Positions 8,495 through 16,524 of a stretch of DNA of 64,000 nt are shown piece after piece. The DNA lies in contig NZ_QVAI01000006.1 of assembly GCF_003427025.1 (NCBI RefSeq), forward strand, positions 186,001-250,000. The letters are read 5' to 3'. Positions within the stretch are counted from its first letter, which is position 1. The number at the start of each line of letters is the position of its first letter. Source of the DNA: Jiangella endophytica. Its GTDB lineage: Bacteria > Actinomycetota > Actinomycetes > Jiangellales > Jiangellaceae. Position numbers and translations under genes: made by a program. Below the pieces are notes generated by a model. The model did no database searches. It was not told the DNA's origin and worked only from the letters and a program-made list of their open reading frames with translations.

Positions 8495-9706
8495 ATGACC
8501 GACCGACAACTCCCCCGCTGGTCCGAGCTCAGGCCGTTGCTTCGCACCAAACGGCCCACGCTGAACCCGACCGACCGCCGGCTGGCGAATGCCCTGACCA
8601 TCGCCGACCTGCGGCGCATCGCGCGGCTGCGCACGCCGCGGTCGGTGTTCGACTACACCGACGGCGCGGCCGAGGCCGAGATCAGCCTGCGCCGGGCCCG
8701 GTCGCTGTTCGCGAACCTGGAGTTCCGGCCGTCGGTGCTGCACGACGTGTCCGAGGTCGACACCACGACGACGATGCTGGGCCAGCCCGCCGCCCAGCCG
8801 TTCGCGTTCGCGCCCACCGGCTTCACCCGGATGATGAACCACGAGGGCGAGAGCGCGGTCGCCCGGGTCGCCGAGCGCGCGGGCATCCCGTATGCGCTGT
8901 CGACGATGGGCACGACGTCCATCGAGGACGTCGCCGCCGCGGCGCCGCGGGCGCGCAAGTGGTTCCAGCTGTACGTGTGGAAGGACCGCTCGGCCGGCGA
9001 GGACCTGGTGAAACGGGCCGCGAACGCCGGGTTCGAGGCGCTGGTGCTCACCGTCGACGTGCCGGTGGCGGGCGCCCGGCTGCGCGACGTCCGCAATGGC
9101 TTCACCATCCCGCCGACGCTGACGGCGAAGACGGTGCTCGACGCCGCCGCCCACCCGGCGTGGTGGATGAACATGCTGACCACGAAGCCGCTGCAGTTCG
9201 CCTCGCTGACGTCGTGGAAGGGCACCATCGCCGAGCTGCTGGACATGCTCTTCGACCCGACGATGACCATCGACGACCTCGCGTGGCTGCGGTCGATCTG
9301 GTCCGGGCCGCTCATCGTGAAGGGCGTCCAGACCGTGGACGACGCCCGGCGGGTGGTCGACGCGGGGGCTGACGCGATCGTGCTGTCCAACCACGGCGGC
9401 CGCCAGCTCGACCGCGCGCCGGTGCCGCTGCGCATCCTGCCCGAGGTCGCCGCTGCCGTCGGCGACCGCACCGAGATCTACCTCGACACGGGCATCACCA
9501 GCGGCGCGGACATCGTCGCGGCGAAGGCTCTGGGCGCCGACGCCTGCATGGTCGGCCGTGCCTACCTGTACGGGCTGATGGCCGGTGGCGAGCGCGGCGT
9601 GGCCCGGGCCGCGGAGATCCTGACCACCGAGGTCCGGCGCACCATGCAGCTGCTCGGTGCTCGTACGGTGGACGAGCTGAACCCCAGCCACGTCCGGCTG
9701 CCCTGA
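8495..9706 (+). CDS. FMN-dependent alpha-hydroxy-acid oxidase/dehydrogenase (LldD/MftD family)
   Basis: 403 residues covering the whole FMN-dependent 2-hydroxyacid oxidase barrel. Visible motifs are [15 protein letters not shown] near the N-terminus, the FMN-contacting Lys in [12 protein letters not shown], the catalytic His in [10 protein letters not shown] (about residue 310), and the late [13 protein letters not shown] loop. The enzyme oxidises a 2-hydroxyacid such as lactate to the 2-oxoacid. The N-terminal block also resembles MftD-like proteins, but no mycofactocin genes occur in this window. A GGAG sits about 7 bases before the ATG. It forms an apparent operon with the FAH hydrolase 41 bases downstream, and the pair may handle a hydroxyacid or deoxy-sugar-acid pathway. 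Confidence 0.87.
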   Translation: MTDRQLPRWSELRPLLRTKRPTLNPTDRRLANALTIADLRRIARLRTPRSVFDYTDGAAEAEISLRRARSLFANLEFRPSVLHDVSEVDTTTTMLGQPAAQPFAFAPTGFTRMMNHEGESAVARVAERAGIPYALSTMGTTSIEDVAAAAPRARKWFQLYVWKDRSAGEDLVKRAANAGFEALVLTVDVPVAGARLRDVRNGFTIPPTLTAKTVLDAAAHPAWWMNMLTTKPLQFASLTSWKGTIAELLDMLFDPTMTIDDLAWLRSIWSGPLIVKGVQTVDDARRVVDAGADAIVLSNHGGRQLDRAPVPLRILPEVAAAVGDRTEIYLDTGITSGADIVAAKALGADACMVGRAYLYGLMAGGERGVARAAEILTTEVRRTMQLLGARTVDELNPSHVRLP

Positions 9707-9747
9707 CTCGCACACCCGCACCAGACCACCCGACACGAGGAGACGAC

Positions 9748-10599
9748 ATGCAACTGCTGCGCATCGGCGACCGGGGCGCGGAACGTCCCGCCGTCCGCGC
9801 CGACGACGGCACGGTCTACGACCTGAGCTCGGTCACCGGCGACATCGACGGCGCGTTCCTGGCCGGCGACGGCGTCGCGCGGGTCCGTGCCGCGCTGGCC
9901 GAGGGCGCGCTGCCGCAGCTGCCGGGCGACGACGCGCGCATCGGCGCCCCGATCGCCCGGCCCGGCAAGGTGGTGTGCATCGGGCTGAACTACCGCGACC
10001 ACGCAGCCGAGACCGGCGCCGCGCTGCCGGAAGAGCCGATCATCTTCATGAAGGCGCCGAACACGGTCGTCGGGCCGAACGACACGGTGCTGGTGCCGCG
10101 CGGCAGCGTCAAGACCGACTGGGAGGTCGAGCTGGGCGTCGTCATCGGCCAGGAGGCCCGTTATCTGGACGCCCCCGAGGACGCCTCGGGCGTCATCGCC
10201 GGCTACGTCATCTCCAACGACGTCTCCGAGCGGGCGTTCCAGCTCGAGCGCGGCGGCCAGTGGGACAAGGGCAAGTCGTGCGAGACGTTCAACCCGCTCG
10301 GCCCGTGGCTGGTGCCGGCCGACGAGGTCGACGACCCCGGCAAGCTGGGGCTGCGGCTGTGGGTGAACGGCGAGAAGCGGCAGGACGGCACCACGGCCGA
10401 CCTGATCTTCGGCATCGAGCACGTCATCTGGTACCTGAGCCAGTTCATGGTGCTCGAGCCGGGCGATCTGGTGAACACCGGCACGCCGGCCGGCGTCGCG
10501 ATGGGGATGCCCGGCCAGCCCTACCTGCGAGCCGGCGACGTCGTGGAGCTGGAGATCGACGGCCTCGGCCGGCAGCGCCAGGTCTTCACCGACGCCTGA
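9748..10599 (+). CDS. Fumarylacetoacetate hydrolase-family protein
   Basis: 283 residues. The C-terminal FAH fold (about 65-280) has the metal-binding ExE in WEVELGVVIG, the Asp in ISNDVSER, the KGKSCETFNPLGPWLV strand and the closing NTGTPAGVAMG motif. Family members hydrolyse or isomerise 2,4-dioxo- or acylpyruvate-type acids. Examples are 2,4-diketo-3-deoxy-sugar acids, acylpyruvates and the homoprotocatechuate intermediate. GAGGAGAC lies just before the ATG. Its place behind a hydroxyacid oxidase suggests that the oxidase makes an oxoacid which this enzyme cleaves, but the exact substrate is open. Confidence 0.87.
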   Translation: MQLLRIGDRGAERPAVRADDGTVYDLSSVTGDIDGAFLAGDGVARVRAALAEGALPQLPGDDARIGAPIARPGKVVCIGLNYRDHAAETGAALPEEPIIFMKAPNTVVGPNDTVLVPRGSVKTDWEVELGVVIGQEARYLDAPEDASGVIAGYVISNDVSERAFQLERGGQWDKGKSCETFNPLGPWLVPADEVDDPGKLGLRLWVNGEKRQDGTTADLIFGIEHVIWYLSQFMVLEPGDLVNTGTPAGVAMGMPGQPYLRAGDVVELEIDGLGRQRQVFTDA

Positions 10600-10625
10600 G
10601 CCACACCCGTTCCCCGAACACGCGA

Positions 10626-10657
10626 GGGGCCGGCCGCCTGAATCAGGCGCCGGCCCC
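10626..10657. terminator. Strong GC hairpin between convergent FAH and lsr2 genes
   Basis: GGGGCCGGC(C)GCCTGA, one A, then TCAGGCGCCGGCCCC forms a 15-bp stem with a single bulged C. It is followed by TTCCC. Lying between convergent genes, it should stop transcription from either side. Confidence 0.8.
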
Positions 10658-10712
10658 TTCCCGCGTCAAATCCCCCGTGCATCTCCGCGGTGATGCGTTG
10701 ACGACTCCGTCA

Positions 10713-11048
10713 TCACCCGTGAGCGGACTCGTACTTCGCCAGGATGTCGGACGGGATGCGACCCCGGTCGGACACCTTTAGGCCCTGGTCGCGAGCCCAT
10801 TCCCGAATGGCCGTCGTGTCGGTGCGGTTGGCCCGGCCACCGGTGGCAGCGGCTCGGCCACGCCCCCGCCTGGCCGACGCCCGGCGCGCCGAGGCGACGT
10901 AAGGTGCCAGCGCGTCGCGCAGTTTGCCGGCGTTCTTGGACGACAGATCGATCTCGTACGTGGCTCCGTCCAAGGCGAAGCTCACGGTCTCGGTGGCTTC
11001 ACCGCCATCGAGATCGTCGAGCAGAATCACCTGAACCTTTTGCGCCAT
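10713..11048 (-). CDS. lsr2: Nucleoid-associated protein Lsr2
   Basis: 111 residues, the usual Lsr2 length. The N-terminal oligomerisation domain starts MAQKVQVILLDDLDGGEATETVSF and ends with a helix (NAGKLRDALAPYVASAR). A basic, Gly/Arg-rich linker follows. The C-terminal DNA-binding domain carries the AT-hook-like RGRIPSDILAKYESAHG and the TTAIREWARDQGLKVSDRG segment. Lsr2 bridges AT-rich DNA and silences horizontally acquired genes. It lies downstream of lysS and the argA-type gene, as in mycobacteria, but has its own probable promoter. Confidence 0.97.
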   Translation of the reverse strand: MAQKVQVILLDDLDGGEATETVSFALDGATYEIDLSSKNAGKLRDALAPYVASARRASARRGRGRAAATGGRANRTDTTAIREWARDQGLKVSDRGRIPSDILAKYESAHG

Positions 11049-11099
11049 CGTTGATCCTTCCTGCGGGGGTGCACTCGAAGATTAGGTGTGACAACACTA

Positions 11100-11128
11100 T
11101 TGTTACGCCTTGGAACACTGATTTTCAA
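11100..11128 (-). promoter_or_regulatory. Candidate lsr2 promoter
   Basis: Read on the minus strand, TTGAAA (11128-11123) is followed by 17 bases and then TAACAA (11105-11100), about 50 bases before the lsr2 ATG. An imperfect GTGACAA/TTGTTAC inverted repeat overlaps the -10 element and could be an autoregulatory site. The -35 overlaps the stop codon of the upstream acetyltransferase gene. Confidence 0.4.
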
Positions 11129-11712
11129 TTCGTCTGCCGCGAGTCGGCCCGCCCGTTTTGTGTTGCGGTACCCATTCGACGTAGCATCCGCACGTTACCC
11201 AGAGTATTCGGCTTCACCCGGTCGAGGTCGAGGAACTCGGCAACGCCTTCGTCAGCCGACCGCAACAACTGTGCGTAGACGTCCGTGTCTACCGGCGTAC
11301 CTTGCACGCGTTCGAATCCGTGTCGGGCGAAGAAGTCGACCTCGAACGTGAGACAGAACACCCGTACGACACCGAGTTCTTCGGCCACCCGCAGCAAACG
11401 GGACAGCAGCACGTGGCCGACACCATGCCGCCGCCATTCCGCCGCGACGGCGAGGGTGCGGACCTCCGCGAGATCCTCCCACATGACGTGCAACGCACCA
11501 CACCCGATGACGGTGCCTGGCACGTCGTCCGAAACCGTTTCGGCCACCCAGAACTCCTGGATGTCCTCATATAGGGTGACCGTCTCTTTGGATAGCAGGA
11601 TCCGCTGTGCCGCGTATCCGTCCAGCAAGGCACGGATGTGCCGTACATCGGCGGTACGGGCCCGCCGCACCCGAAAGCGCTGATCCGGCTCGATATCAGC
11701 CGGCGGCGTCAT
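11125..11712 (-). CDS. argA: Stand-alone amino-acid N-acetyltransferase (N-acetylglutamate synthase type)
   Basis: 195 residues, GNAT fold. It shows VRRARTADVRHIRALLDGYA, then EFWVAETV..VIGCGALHV, then LAEVRTLAVAAEWRRHGVGHVLLSRLLRVAEELGV with the acetyl-CoA Q/R-x-x-G-x-G/A loop in the form RRHGVG. FCLTFEVDFFARHGFERV follows. This is the arrangement of short actinobacterial N-acetylglutamate synthases (Rv2747 type), which start arginine biosynthesis from glutamate and acetyl-CoA. The start ATG overlaps the lysS stop as ATGA, so translation is probably coupled. No other arginine genes are nearby. Assignment as ArgA rests on family resemblance. Confidence 0.75.
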   Translation of the reverse strand: MTPPADIEPDQRFRVRRARTADVRHIRALLDGYAAQRILLSKETVTLYEDIQEFWVAETVSDDVPGTVIGCGALHVMWEDLAEVRTLAVAAEWRRHGVGHVLLSRLLRVAEELGVVRVFCLTFEVDFFARHGFERVQGTPVDTDVYAQLLRSADEGVAEFLDLDRVKPNTLGNVRMLRRMGTATQNGRADSRQTN

Positions 11713-13205
11713 TCCGGCTTCACCAGCGGGAACAAGATCGTCTCGCGAATGCCCGAGTCGGTGAGCAGGATCATCAGCCGGTCGATTCCCAGCCCCATGC
11801 CGCCGGTGGGTGGCATGCCGTATTCGAGGGCGCGCAGGAAGTCCTCGTCGAGCTGCATGGCCTCGGGGTCGCCGGCGGCCGCCTTGAGCGACTGCGCCGT
11901 CAGCCGCTCCCGCTGCACCACGGGGTCGACGAGTTCCGAGTACGCGACGCCCATCTCGACGCCGCGGATGATGAGGTCCCACGCCTCCGTGAGCCGCGGG
12001 TCGTCGCGATGCGGCCGGGCCAGCGGCCGCACCTCTTCCGGATAGTCGCGGATGAACGTGGGTGCCAGGAACGTGTGCTCGGCCAGCTTCTCGAACAGCT
12101 CGAGGACGACCTCGCCGTGCCCCCAGGACGGGTCCAGCCCGACCTCGTACTTCTCGGCCAGCTCGCGCAGCCGCTCGACCGGGGTGTCGATGCTGATCTG
12201 CTCGCCGACGGCCTGCGAGACGGCCTCGTGCAGGGTGACGTGCTGCCACGGCGCTTCGAGGTCGATCTCGCCGCCCCGGCCGTCGGGCACGACGGTGGCG
12301 CCAACGGCCCGCGCGGCGTCGACCACCAGATCGCGGGTGAGCTCGGCCATCGTGTCGTAGTCGCCGTACGCCGCATAGGCCTCGAGCATCGTGAACTCGG
12401 GGCTGTGCGTGGAATCGATACCCTCGTTCCGAAAGATTCGGCCGATCTCGTAGACCTTGTCGACGCCGCCGACGATGGCCCGCTTGAGGTACAGCTCCAG
12501 GGCGATACGCAACGTCATCGGAATGTCGAACGCATTCAGGTGCGTCTGGAATGGACGCGCCGACGCGCCGCCGTGGATGAGCTGCAGAACCGGCGTCTCG
12601 ACCTCGAGGTAGCCGTGCCGATGCAACGTTTCTCGCACCGCCCGGGTGACGGCGGCGCGAGTTCGCACCATGGTCCGGGCGTCTGGATTGACGATGAGGT
12701 CGACGTAACGCTGCCGGACCCGGGTTTCCTCATTCAAATCCTTGTGCGCCACCGGCAGCGGCCGCAGCGCCTTGGAAAGCATGGTCCAGCGGTCGGCCGA
12801 CACCGACAGCTCGCCGCGCTTACTGACGATGACCTCACCCTCGACGCCGACGTGATCGCCGATGTCGACCAGATGCTTCCACGACGCCAGGCTCTCCTCG
12901 CCGACCCGGTCGAGGGAGAGCATGACCTGGAGTTCGGCGCCATCGCCTTCGCGCAGCCGGGCAAAACAGAGTTTGCCGGTGTTGCGCAGGAAGATCACCC
13001 GGCCGGCGACGGACGCGCGGTCGCCGGTTTCCTCGCCAGGGGGCAAGTCGGGATAAGCCGCCCGCAGCGCGCCGAAGGTGTGGCTGCGCGGGAATCCGAG
13101 ACGATAGGGCGGCTGCCCCGAGGCCAGCAGCTCCGCGCGCTTCTCGCGCCGGATACGCATCTGCTCGGGCAAATCCTGTTCGTCGCTCGGCGGCAGTCCA
13201 CTCAT
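11709..13205 (-). CDS. lysS: Lysyl-tRNA synthetase, class II
   Basis: About 498 residues, normal length. The OB-fold anticodon domain comes first (VAGRVIFLRNTGKLCFARLREGDG, about 60-150). The class II core follows: motif 1 around RQRYVDLIVNPDARTMVRTRAAV, the GGASARPFQTHLN substrate loop, motif 2 FRNEGIDSTHSPEFTMLEAYAAYGDY, and motif 3 GMGLGIDRLMILLTDSGIRETILFPL. The frame also allows a TTG at 13214, but the ATG at 13205 is preceded by TAGGCT 8 bases away, which fits a leaderless start. It overlaps the argA-type gene downstream by 4 bases. Confidence 0.95.
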   Translation of the reverse strand: MSGLPPSDEQDLPEQMRIRREKRAELLASGQPPYRLGFPRSHTFGALRAAYPDLPPGEETGDRASVAGRVIFLRNTGKLCFARLREGDGAELQVMLSLDRVGEESLASWKHLVDIGDHVGVEGEVIVSKRGELSVSADRWTMLSKALRPLPVAHKDLNEETRVRQRYVDLIVNPDARTMVRTRAAVTRAVRETLHRHGYLEVETPVLQLIHGGASARPFQTHLNAFDIPMTLRIALELYLKRAIVGGVDKVYEIGRIFRNEGIDSTHSPEFTMLEAYAAYGDYDTMAELTRDLVVDAARAVGATVVPDGRGGEIDLEAPWQHVTLHEAVSQAVGEQISIDTPVERLRELAEKYEVGLDPSWGHGEVVLELFEKLAEHTFLAPTFIRDYPEEVRPLARPHRDDPRLTEAWDLIIRGVEMGVAYSELVDPVVQRERLTAQSLKAAAGDPEAMQLDEDFLRALEYGMPPTGGMGLGIDRLMILLTDSGIRETILFPLVKPE

Positions 13206-13312
13206 GAGGGACAAGCCTAGGCCTTATGCGCACCTCCTCGTTCACGGGCAGCCGCGCACCGGTTGCCGCCGATGCGACGGAACTGTCACGCTGGAGGGTG
13301 GAGGTGAGGTCG

Positions 13313-13666
13313 ATGAGCACTGTGGAAGTCGTCGACCGTGGCGCCCGCGAGATCGTCGTGTTCCTCTCCGGCGTGGTCGGCACCGACCCCGACGACGCGT
13401 TCGGCCCGGCCATCGACCGGGTCGACCGCCTGGAGCAGCTGAACGCGCTCAACCACGTGGTCGTCAACATGCACCAGGTCACCGGCATGAGCGACGCCGC
13501 CTTCGAGTTCCTGCGCGAGCTGTCCTCGCGCGGCCGGTCGAAGGGATTCGAGGTGTCATTCGCCGCCGTGAGCGGGCCGGCGCACCGGGCCATCGAAGCG
13601 CACGGCTGGTCGTTCGTCGAGCACAGCCCCGATGTGCCGGCCGGGCGGCGCGACTACCGCTCGTAG
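13313..13666 (+). CDS. STAS-domain-like protein
   Basis: About 117 residues resembling anti-sigma-factor antagonist/STAS folds. It reads EIVVFLSGVVGTDPDDAFGPAIDRV, then HVVVNMHQVTGMSDAAFEFLREL (helix 2 with the Ser seen near the switch position), then FEVSFAAVSGPAHRAIEAHGW. The ATG at 13313 follows GGAGGTGAGG, a strong ribosome site; a longer frame from 13226 has none. No anti-sigma kinase or phosphatase is adjacent, so the partner is unknown. It diverges from lysS and runs convergently into the epimerase gene, overlapping its end by 13 bases. Confidence 0.6.
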   Translation: MSTVEVVDRGAREIVVFLSGVVGTDPDDAFGPAIDRVDRLEQLNALNHVVVNMHQVTGMSDAAFEFLRELSSRGRSKGFEVSFAAVSGPAHRAIEAHGWSFVEHSPDVPAGRRDYRS

Positions 13667-14586
13667 AACCCCTGCCGCCAGCTCGCGTGCTCCGGCTTCC
13701 AGCCGAGCTCGCGCCGCGCCTTGGCGTTCGACGAGCCGCGCAGTGCGGTCATGAACGTCACGCCGAACTCGCCGATCAGCGGCCGGGCCAGCCGGGCCGG
13801 CAGCCTGAGCGGCTTCTTCGCGCCGATCGCGGCGGCCAGCGTGGTCAGGACGTCCGCGGCCGGCGCGGGATCGTCGTCGACGATGTTGTAGACGCCCGGC
13901 GCGCCGCCCTCGATCGCGGCCAGCGTGGCGCGAGCGGCGTCGTCGATGTGGAGGATCGACCACACCGCGGTGCCGCCGCCCACGATCGGCAGCCGGCGCT
14001 TGCGCAGCAGGTCCGCGACATCGCCGGTCAAGCCGGTTCCGTGGCCGTAGAAGCTGCCGTAGCGCAGCGCCAGCCCGTCGATGCCCGAGGTGCCGGTGGT
14101 GGCCTGCTCGACGTACTGGATCGCGCGCAACGCCTCGACGGCGCCGGTCGGCGGAGGCGAGGCCAGCGGTTCGTCCTCGGTCTTCACCGGGCCGCCGATG
14201 CGCGCGTTGGGCCAGCCGGTGTAGCTCTGCGCGACGAAGCGGGTGGCGCCGGCCTCCAGCGCCGCGGCGAGCAGGTGATCGGTGCCCTCGGTCCGCAGCA
14301 GGTTGGTGGCGTGGAAGCCCTTGTCGATGCGCTTCAGGTCGCCCATCCCGTCGCCCAGCGCGGTCTGCTGGTGGACGACGACGTCCGGCCTCGCGGCGCG
14401 AACCGCGGCCTGGACACTGGCGGCGTCCAGCCCGTCCATCACCGCACCCTCGGCGCCGGCGGCGCGCAGCTCGGCGATCTTGGACTCCGACCGGGTGGTG
14501 CCGGTCACCTCGTGTCCAGCCTGCACCAGCAGCGGGACGAGGGAGCGTCCCAAGGCGCCGGTGGCGCCGGCCAGGAAGACTCGCAT
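13654..14586 (-). CDS. NAD-dependent epimerase/dehydratase-family protein, ECF41 target
   Basis: 310 residues, extended SDR fold. The nucleotide loop is FLAGATGALGRSLVPLLVQAGHEVTGTTR. Other family positions are a DVVVHQQTAL strand, VAQSYTGW, a LRYGSFYGHGTG segment and WSILHIDDAARATLAAIEGG. The usual YxxxK pair is not obvious, since the helix reads ALRAIQYVEQ, so catalysis may differ. It is divergent from an ECF41 sigma factor and preceded by that sigma group's promoter consensus. That makes it the COE-type partner gene (carboxymuconolactone decarboxylase, oxidoreductase or epimerase) typical of this group. The metabolic substrate is unknown. Confidence 0.85.
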   Translation of the reverse strand: MRVFLAGATGALGRSLVPLLVQAGHEVTGTTRSESKIAELRAAGAEGAVMDGLDAASVQAAVRAARPDVVVHQQTALGDGMGDLKRIDKGFHATNLLRTEGTDHLLAAALEAGATRFVAQSYTGWPNARIGGPVKTEDEPLASPPPTGAVEALRAIQYVEQATTGTSGIDGLALRYGSFYGHGTGLTGDVADLLRKRRLPIVGGGTAVWSILHIDDAARATLAAIEGGAPGVYNIVDDDPAPAADVLTTLAAAIGAKKPLRLPARLARPLIGEFGVTFMTALRGSSNAKARRELGWKPEHASWRQGFYER

Positions 14587-14619
14587 GTCGTTCTCCTCTT
14601 CTCGTGTCCTGCCCCCTCC

Positions 14620-14646
14620 GACGAGGGCACCCGCCGTCCTGTGACA
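14620..14646 (-). promoter_or_regulatory. ECF41-type promoter driving the epimerase gene
   Basis: Read on the minus strand, TGTCACA (14646-14640) is followed by exactly 16 bases and then CGTC (14623-14620). This is the -35/-10 pair described for ECF41 sigma factors. It lies about 34 bases upstream of the epimerase ATG and points away from the sigma gene. A GAGGAG ribosome site follows. Confidence 0.85.
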
Positions 14647-14657
14647 GGATCGGCGGC

Positions 14658-15569
14658 GTGACCGATCTCGCGGTCGCCCACGACGACCTGCGGCCGCTGA
14701 TGTTCTCGGTGGCCTACCGCATGCTGGGCAGCGTCAGTGAGGCCGAGGACGTCGTGCAGGAGGCGTTCCTGCGCATGTACCGCGCCGGCGAGTCCGGCAC
14801 CCGGGCCGACAACCCCGAGGCGTACGCCACCACCGTCACCACCCGGCTGGCCATCGACGCACTGCGCTCGGCCCGGCACCGGCGCGAGCAGTACGTCGGG
14901 TCGTGGCTGCCGGAGCCGCTGCTGGCCGGCGACGACGACCCCGCCCGGCGGGTCGAGCAGACCGAGTCGCTGTCGACGGCGTTCCTCGTGGTGCTCGAGA
15001 CGCTCTCGCCGGTCGAGCGGGCGGTGTTCCTGCTGCGCGAGGTGTTCGGCTACGCCTACGACGAGATCGCCGCGATCGTGGAGCGCAGCGAGGCCAACTG
15101 CCGGCAACTGATGACCCGCGCCCGCAAGCACATCGAGGCGCGGCGCCCGCGGTTCGAGCCGTCGCCCGATCGCCGGGACGAGCTGGCCCGCACCTTCCTC
15201 GCCGCCATGAACGACGGCGACGTCGGCGCGCTGGAACGGCTGCTCGCCGAGGACGTCGTGTTCGAGGGCGACGGCGGCGGCAAGACCGCGGCGGTGCGCA
15301 AGCCCCTGGTCGGCGCGCTGCAGGTGGCGCGGTTCCTGGCCAACCTCGGCCGCACGGGCGCGCAGATCGGGGCGACGGTGGCGCCGGTGACGGTGAACGG
15401 CCAGCCCGGCGCCCGGGTGTCCGGGCCCGACGGCGCCGTGGTCGGCGTGCTGTCGCTGACCATCGTCGACGGCCGCATCACCGGCGTGCACAACCAGATC
15501 AACCCCGACAAGCTGCAGCACCTGGGGCCGGTCGGCGACCTCAACGCCCTGCTCCGCGCCCCGAAATGA
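14658..15569 (+). CDS. ECF41-group sigma factor with C-terminal SnoaL-like domain (SigJ-like)
   Basis: 303 residues. Region sigma2 is MFSVAYRMLGSVSEAEDVVQEAFLRMYRA and sigma4 is LSPVERAVFLLREVFGYAYDEIAAIVERSEANCRQLMTRARKHIE. A roughly 120-residue SnoaL-like tail follows. All three ECF41 signatures are visible: WLPEP in the linker, DGGGK in the tail and NPDKL near the end. In this group the tail replaces an anti-sigma factor and tunes activity. I chose the GTG at 14658 because the protein then begins at the conserved sigma2 boundary; an upstream GTG/ATG frame from 14604 would overlap the divergent promoter. Confidence 0.93.
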   Translation: MTDLAVAHDDLRPLMFSVAYRMLGSVSEAEDVVQEAFLRMYRAGESGTRADNPEAYATTVTTRLAIDALRSARHRREQYVGSWLPEPLLAGDDDPARRVEQTESLSTAFLVVLETLSPVERAVFLLREVFGYAYDEIAAIVERSEANCRQLMTRARKHIEARRPRFEPSPDRRDELARTFLAAMNDGDVGALERLLAEDVVFEGDGGGKTAAVRKPLVGALQVARFLANLGRTGAQIGATVAPVTVNGQPGARVSGPDGAVVGVLSLTIVDGRITGVHNQINPDKLQHLGPVGDLNALLRAPK

Positions 15570-15742
15570 TCACGTTGAGTGGGGGTGTTCCCGCTCTACC
15601 ACCCATGCATGCCTAGTGGGACGTGAACTCGCCTGGGCCGGGCTCGGAAAGCGCTTGCCGCACACACCACCAGGCGTTCTCACGCTTCACCAGGCATGCA
15701 TGGGTGGTAGAGCGAACACACCCCACTGAACGTGATCATTTC
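15563..15742. repeat. Long inverted repeat between convergent genes, dispersed palindrome copy C
   Basis: The left arm 15563-15626 begins GAAATGATCACGTTGAGTGG and continues through CGCTCTACCACCCATGCATG. The right arm 15681-15742 is its reverse complement with a few mismatches and about 54 loop bases. Each arm contains the stop codon of its neighbour: the sigma gene TGA at 15567-15569 on the left, and part of the coaX stop at 15741-15743 on the right. A very stable hairpin and bidirectional terminator is expected. Confidence 0.8.
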
Positions 15743-16520
15743 AGGCGGGGTGGTTGCGGTCGAAGACCAGCCGCAGGCCCATCAGCGTCAGCCACGGCTC
15801 GTGGAACTCGATCGTCGCCGCCTCGTCCAGCACCAACGGCGCCAGCCCACCCGTCCCGATCACCGTGACACCGTCGATTCCCACCCCCAGCTCCGCCGCC
15901 ATGCGGGTGACGATGCCGTCGACCTGGGCGCTGAAGCCGTACAGTGCGCCGGACTGCAGCGCCTCGACCGTGTTCTTGGCGATGACCGACCGGGGCCGGA
16001 CCAGTTCGACCCGGCGCAGCTGGGCCGCGGCGTTGCGCAGTGCCTCCAGCGACACGTCGATGCCGGGAGCGATCGCGCCGCCGATGTACTCACCGCGCGC
16101 CGAGACGACGTCGAACGTGGTGGCGGTGCCGAAGTCGACGATGATGCACGGCCGCCCCGTGCCGTACTTGTGCATGGCGGCGAGCGCGTTGACGATGCGG
16201 TCGGTGCCGACCTCGCGCGGGTTGTCCATGAGGATCGGCACGCCGGTCTTGACCCCCGGCTCGACCAGCAGCGCCGGCACGTCGGCGAAGTAGCGCTCCG
16301 TCAGCCACCGCACCTGGCGCTGCACCACGGGGACCGTCGAGCAGATGGCGACGCCGTCGATCGGCTCGTCGGTCCCCGCGAACAGCCCGCGCAGCAGCGC
16401 CATGAACTCGTCGGTGGTGCGCGACGGCACGGTCGCCACGCGCCAGTGGTGCCGCACCTCGAGGCCGTCGAGCAGCCCGATGACGGTCTCGGTGTTACCG
16501 ACGTCGATCGCCAGCAGCAT
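15741..16520 (-). CDS. coaX: Type III pantothenate kinase
   Basis: 259 residues, normal CoaX length. The N-terminal ASKHA phosphate loop is MLLAIDVGNTETVIGLLDG. The catalytic-site strand PREVGTDRIVNALAAMHKYG includes the conserved Asp. IIVDFGTATTFDVV and GGAIAPGIDVSLEAL complete the fold, and VIGTGGLAPLV lies near the end. It phosphorylates pantothenate in the first CoA step and, as a type III enzyme, is usually insensitive to CoA feedback. It is the last gene of the panC-nadB-nadC-coaX run, starting 4 bases after the nadC stop. Its own stop lies inside the long inverted repeat. Confidence 0.95.
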   Translation of the reverse strand: MLLAIDVGNTETVIGLLDGLEVRHHWRVATVPSRTTDEFMALLRGLFAGTDEPIDGVAICSTVPVVQRQVRWLTERYFADVPALLVEPGVKTGVPILMDNPREVGTDRIVNALAAMHKYGTGRPCIIVDFGTATTFDVVSARGEYIGGAIAPGIDVSLEALRNAAAQLRRVELVRPRSVIAKNTVEALQSGALYGFSAQVDGIVTRMAAELGVGIDGVTVIGTGGLAPLVLDEAATIEFHEPWLTLMGLRLVFDRNHPA

Positions 16521-16524
16521 GCGC

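Noticed and set aside
8495-9706. Mycofactocin enzyme MftD assignment for the hydroxyacid oxidase
   Set aside because: The N-terminus is MftD-like, but no mftA, mftB, mftC or mftE genes are present, so the general family name is safer.
7556-9736. A 726-codon open frame antisense to the oxidase and spanning the regulator
   Set aside because: It is the out-of-frame shadow of two well-supported genes. Its translation is low complexity and it crosses the operator.
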